DNA from: Solirubrobacterales bacterium 70-9
Lineage (GTDB): Bacteria; Actinomycetota; Thermoleophilia; Solirubrobacterales; 70-9
Direction of reading: 5' to 3'
NCBI GenBank assembly: GCA_001898095.1
Contig: MKSH01000128.1
Span: 5,570-12,959 of the forward strand
DNA: 7,390 nt
In this document: positions 6,275 through 7,390 of the stretch, one piece after another
How positions within the stretch are numbered: position 1 is the stretch's first letter
How the letters are laid out: each line of letters opens with the position of its first letter
Notes under the pieces: model-generated
Told to the model about the DNA's origin: nothing
Database searches by the model: none
Seen by the model: only the letters and a program-made list of their open reading frames with translations
Translations under genes and position numbers: made by a program

Positions 6275-7045
6275 ATGCAATCACTCAGACACCTACTGCA
6301 ACGTCCCTCGACCCGCACCTCGTTCGGTGCGGCGGCGATCTTCGCGGCGCTCGTCACCGCGCTCAGCCTCGCCACCGCCGCCGGCGCAAAACCCCCCGCG
6401 AGGATCATCACCGATGTCTTCGCCGTCACCTACGACGCCAAGGTCACCTACCGGCACCATCTGGCCCTCCCCGAATACAGGGAAACCCAGGCCGTCACCT
6501 ACAAACTCCACGGCCGGCTGCCGGAGGTGACGTTCACCGACGGCCGCCTCGAGGTCGACAAGAGCGCCGTCATCAACACCGCGGTGAAGGGGAAGGCGAC
6601 GGTCGAAGCCGAGCAGGACGACGGCGAGTGGCTGAGCTGCGGCGGCACCGACATCGATGTGCGCGGGATCGTCGGCATCGCCCGCATCGCGAAGGGCCTT
6701 TGGCTCCTGCCCGCCCACTCCGCGGCGCCCTCGGGGACGTGCATCTCCTCCGAAGGCGCCCGGCCGCCCTTCGATCTCACCGTGCCCTGGCCGGGAGCGG
6801 GCGGCGCCGGCTCCGATAAGGCGACGGGCGCGGCGACCTTCCCCGTCACCACGGCGAGCATCGACGTCCCCAGGTGGTCGAAGCCCTTCCGCATCTCCTT
6901 CGTCGACGAGAAGTGCCCGAACTACGAACCTGAATCGACGATCTCCTGCTCCTACGTGATCAAGGGGCGGCTGACGCTGACCCGGGTCGATCGCGAAGTC
7001 GCACAGCATGTCTACGCGCTGTCCCTGCCTACGCCGAACGGCTGA
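6275..7045 (+). CDS. Secreted four-cysteine protein of unknown function
   Basis: A 256-residue protein I do not recognise. Residues 1-38 look like a Sec signal peptide: basic start MQSLRHLLQRPSTR, hydrophobic core at about 18-35, and a likely signal peptidase I site after residue 38 (A-G-A before KPP), so the mature chain of about 218 residues would be exported. There is no lipobox, no second TM segment and no LPxTG signal. The mature part is rich in alternating hydrophobic/polar residues (for example VFAVTYDAKVTYRH, AVTYKLHGRLPEVTFTDG, CSYVIKGRLTLTRV), suggesting a beta-sandwich or barrel. Its only cysteines are C122, C156, C214 and C225, an even number compatible with two disulfides. A Gly/Ala-rich stretch (172-186) may be a loop. 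The signal peptide and sustained high GC3 support a real gene. Hairpins on both sides and its own -10 suggest a single-gene transcript; no link to the two-component pair is shown. Confidence 0.85.
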   Translation: MQSLRHLLQRPSTRTSFGAAAIFAALVTALSLATAAGAKPPARIITDVFAVTYDAKVTYRHHLALPEYRETQAVTYKLHGRLPEVTFTDGRLEVDKSAVINTAVKGKATVEAEQDDGEWLSCGGTDIDVRGIVGIARIAKGLWLLPAHSAAPSGTCISSEGARPPFDLTVPWPGAGGAGSDKATGAATFPVTTASIDVPRWSKPFRISFVDEKCPNYEPESTISCSYVIKGRLTLTRVDREVAQHVYALSLPTPNG

Positions 7046-7052
7046 GCAGTGA

Positions 7053-7086
7053 AGCCGAACGTCGCCCCCGCGGGGGACGTTCGGCT
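7053..7086 (+). terminator. Strong hairpin after the secreted-protein gene
   Basis: AGCCGAACGTC (7053-7063) pairs exactly with GACGTTCGGCT (7076-7086). The interior CCCC/GGGG run extends the stem by 4 bp past one bulged G. It starts 8 nt after the stop at 7045. There is no T-tract. By position and strength it is a likely intrinsic terminator. Confidence 0.6.
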
Positions 7087-7122
7087 GACGACGTAGGGCG
7101 CCGCGGCCCGCAACCTGGAGGC

Positions 7123-7390
7123 ATGACGAAAAACGCCTCACAACACACCCCACGACCGACGACCACGCGAACCCCGAGACGCCCGCGTCGCCGCGCACCC
7201 TGGCTGGTGGCGGCGGCGATCGGGCTGGTGCTCGCGGCGCTCAGCCTGCCCGCCGCGGCGAGCGCCGACTCGATCCTCTACATGAAGGGCGGCGACATCT
7301 GGCTCGCCTCACCCGACGGCTCCAACCAGTTCCAGGTGACCAGCGGCGGCGCCTACAACTACGCCTCGCAGTCGGAATCCGGCGCGGTGA
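7123..7390 (+). CDS. Secreted beta-propeller-like (TolB/PD40-type) protein, 5' part only
   Basis: The first 89 codons are present and the gene runs off the window. The N-terminus has a long, very basic region (RPTTTRTPRRPRRRAP, 11-26), a hydrophobic core (28-45) and an A-S-A cleavage site after residue 48, so export is likely. The Arg cluster resembles a Tat signal but lacks a clear S/T-RR-x-F-L-K motif. The mature start, DSILYMKGGDIWLASPDGSN (49-68) followed by QFQVT, is typical of a first PD40/TolB-like propeller blade: a strand, then D-I-W/Y, then PDGSN, then a Q-V-T/LT ending. The function of such periplasmic or surface propellers is usually protein binding, or a peptidase accessory role; which applies here cannot be told. 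The ATG at 7123 has GGAGG only 1 nt upstream, too close for a normal SD; CAACCT at 7111-7116 sits where a -10 would be for a leaderless start, but it is a weak match. Confidence 0.8.
   Translation, partial: MTKNASQHTPRPTTTRTPRRPRRRAPWLVAAAIGLVLAALSLPAAASADSILYMKGGDIWLASPDGSNQFQVTSGGAYNYASQSESGAV

Noticed and set aside
5416..6429. N-terminal extension of the kinase frame by over 300 codons, antisense to the response regulator
   Set aside because: The extra part is low-complexity and overlaps an intact NarL-type regulator on the other strand. The kinase's first TM helix begins just after GTG 5415, which also has a well-placed -10.
6293..7198. Minus-strand frame of 301 codons opposite the secreted protein
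   Set aside because: Low-complexity antisense translation. The plus strand has a signal peptide, a promoter-like element and a terminator in the right order, and this frame would run through the strong hairpin at 7053-7086.
1..7390. CRISPR array, tRNA/rRNA genes, insertion sequence or phage genes
   Set aside because: No regularly spaced repeats, cloverleaf-like segments, transposase or integrase motifs were seen on either strand; reading by eye could miss a degenerate structured RNA.

Overview
This window is very GC-rich with strong G/C preference at third codon positions. Four of the six gene starts lack a leader and sit 6-7 nt after a TANNNT hexamer. Together with the protein types (MMPL transporter, NarL-type two-component pair, secreted beta-propeller-like protein) this points to a high-GC actinobacterium. 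The secreted propeller fragment is reminiscent of Solirubrobacterales/Thermoleophilia, but that placement is a guess. No rRNA, tRNA, CRISPR array, transposase or phage gene is visible.

Layout. Positions 1-189 hold no assignable gene; they contain a 20-bp perfect hairpin that probably terminates the next gene. A TetR-type repressor gene (190-813, minus) is divergent from an MMPL/RND-type membrane exporter gene (910-3129, plus). The 96 bp between them carries direct and inverted TGACA/GACAGT-like repeats, so this looks like a locally regulated efflux unit. The exporter converges on a histidine kinase gene (3295-5415, minus); between them lies a 42-nt near-perfect palindrome of unusually low GC, plus a second small hairpin.

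The kinase is divergent from its likely partner, a NarL/FixJ-type response regulator (5506-6177, plus). They share a 90-bp intergenic region with two CCGGCCGG palindromes 42 bp apart. Next come a secreted four-cysteine protein of unknown function (6275-7045, plus), a strong hairpin, and the 5' end of a second secreted protein, probably a TolB/PD40-type beta-propeller (7123 to the window end, plus).

The most unusual item is the kinase. It appears to be an internal duplication of a membrane sensor plus dimerisation-helix module. The first copy has lost the phospho-accepting His and has no ATPase domain; the second copy is complete. The TetR/MMPL pair and the kinase/regulator pair are each self-contained. 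Any functional link between them, such as the regulator also controlling the exporter, is speculation. No clearly new defence or mobile system is visible.
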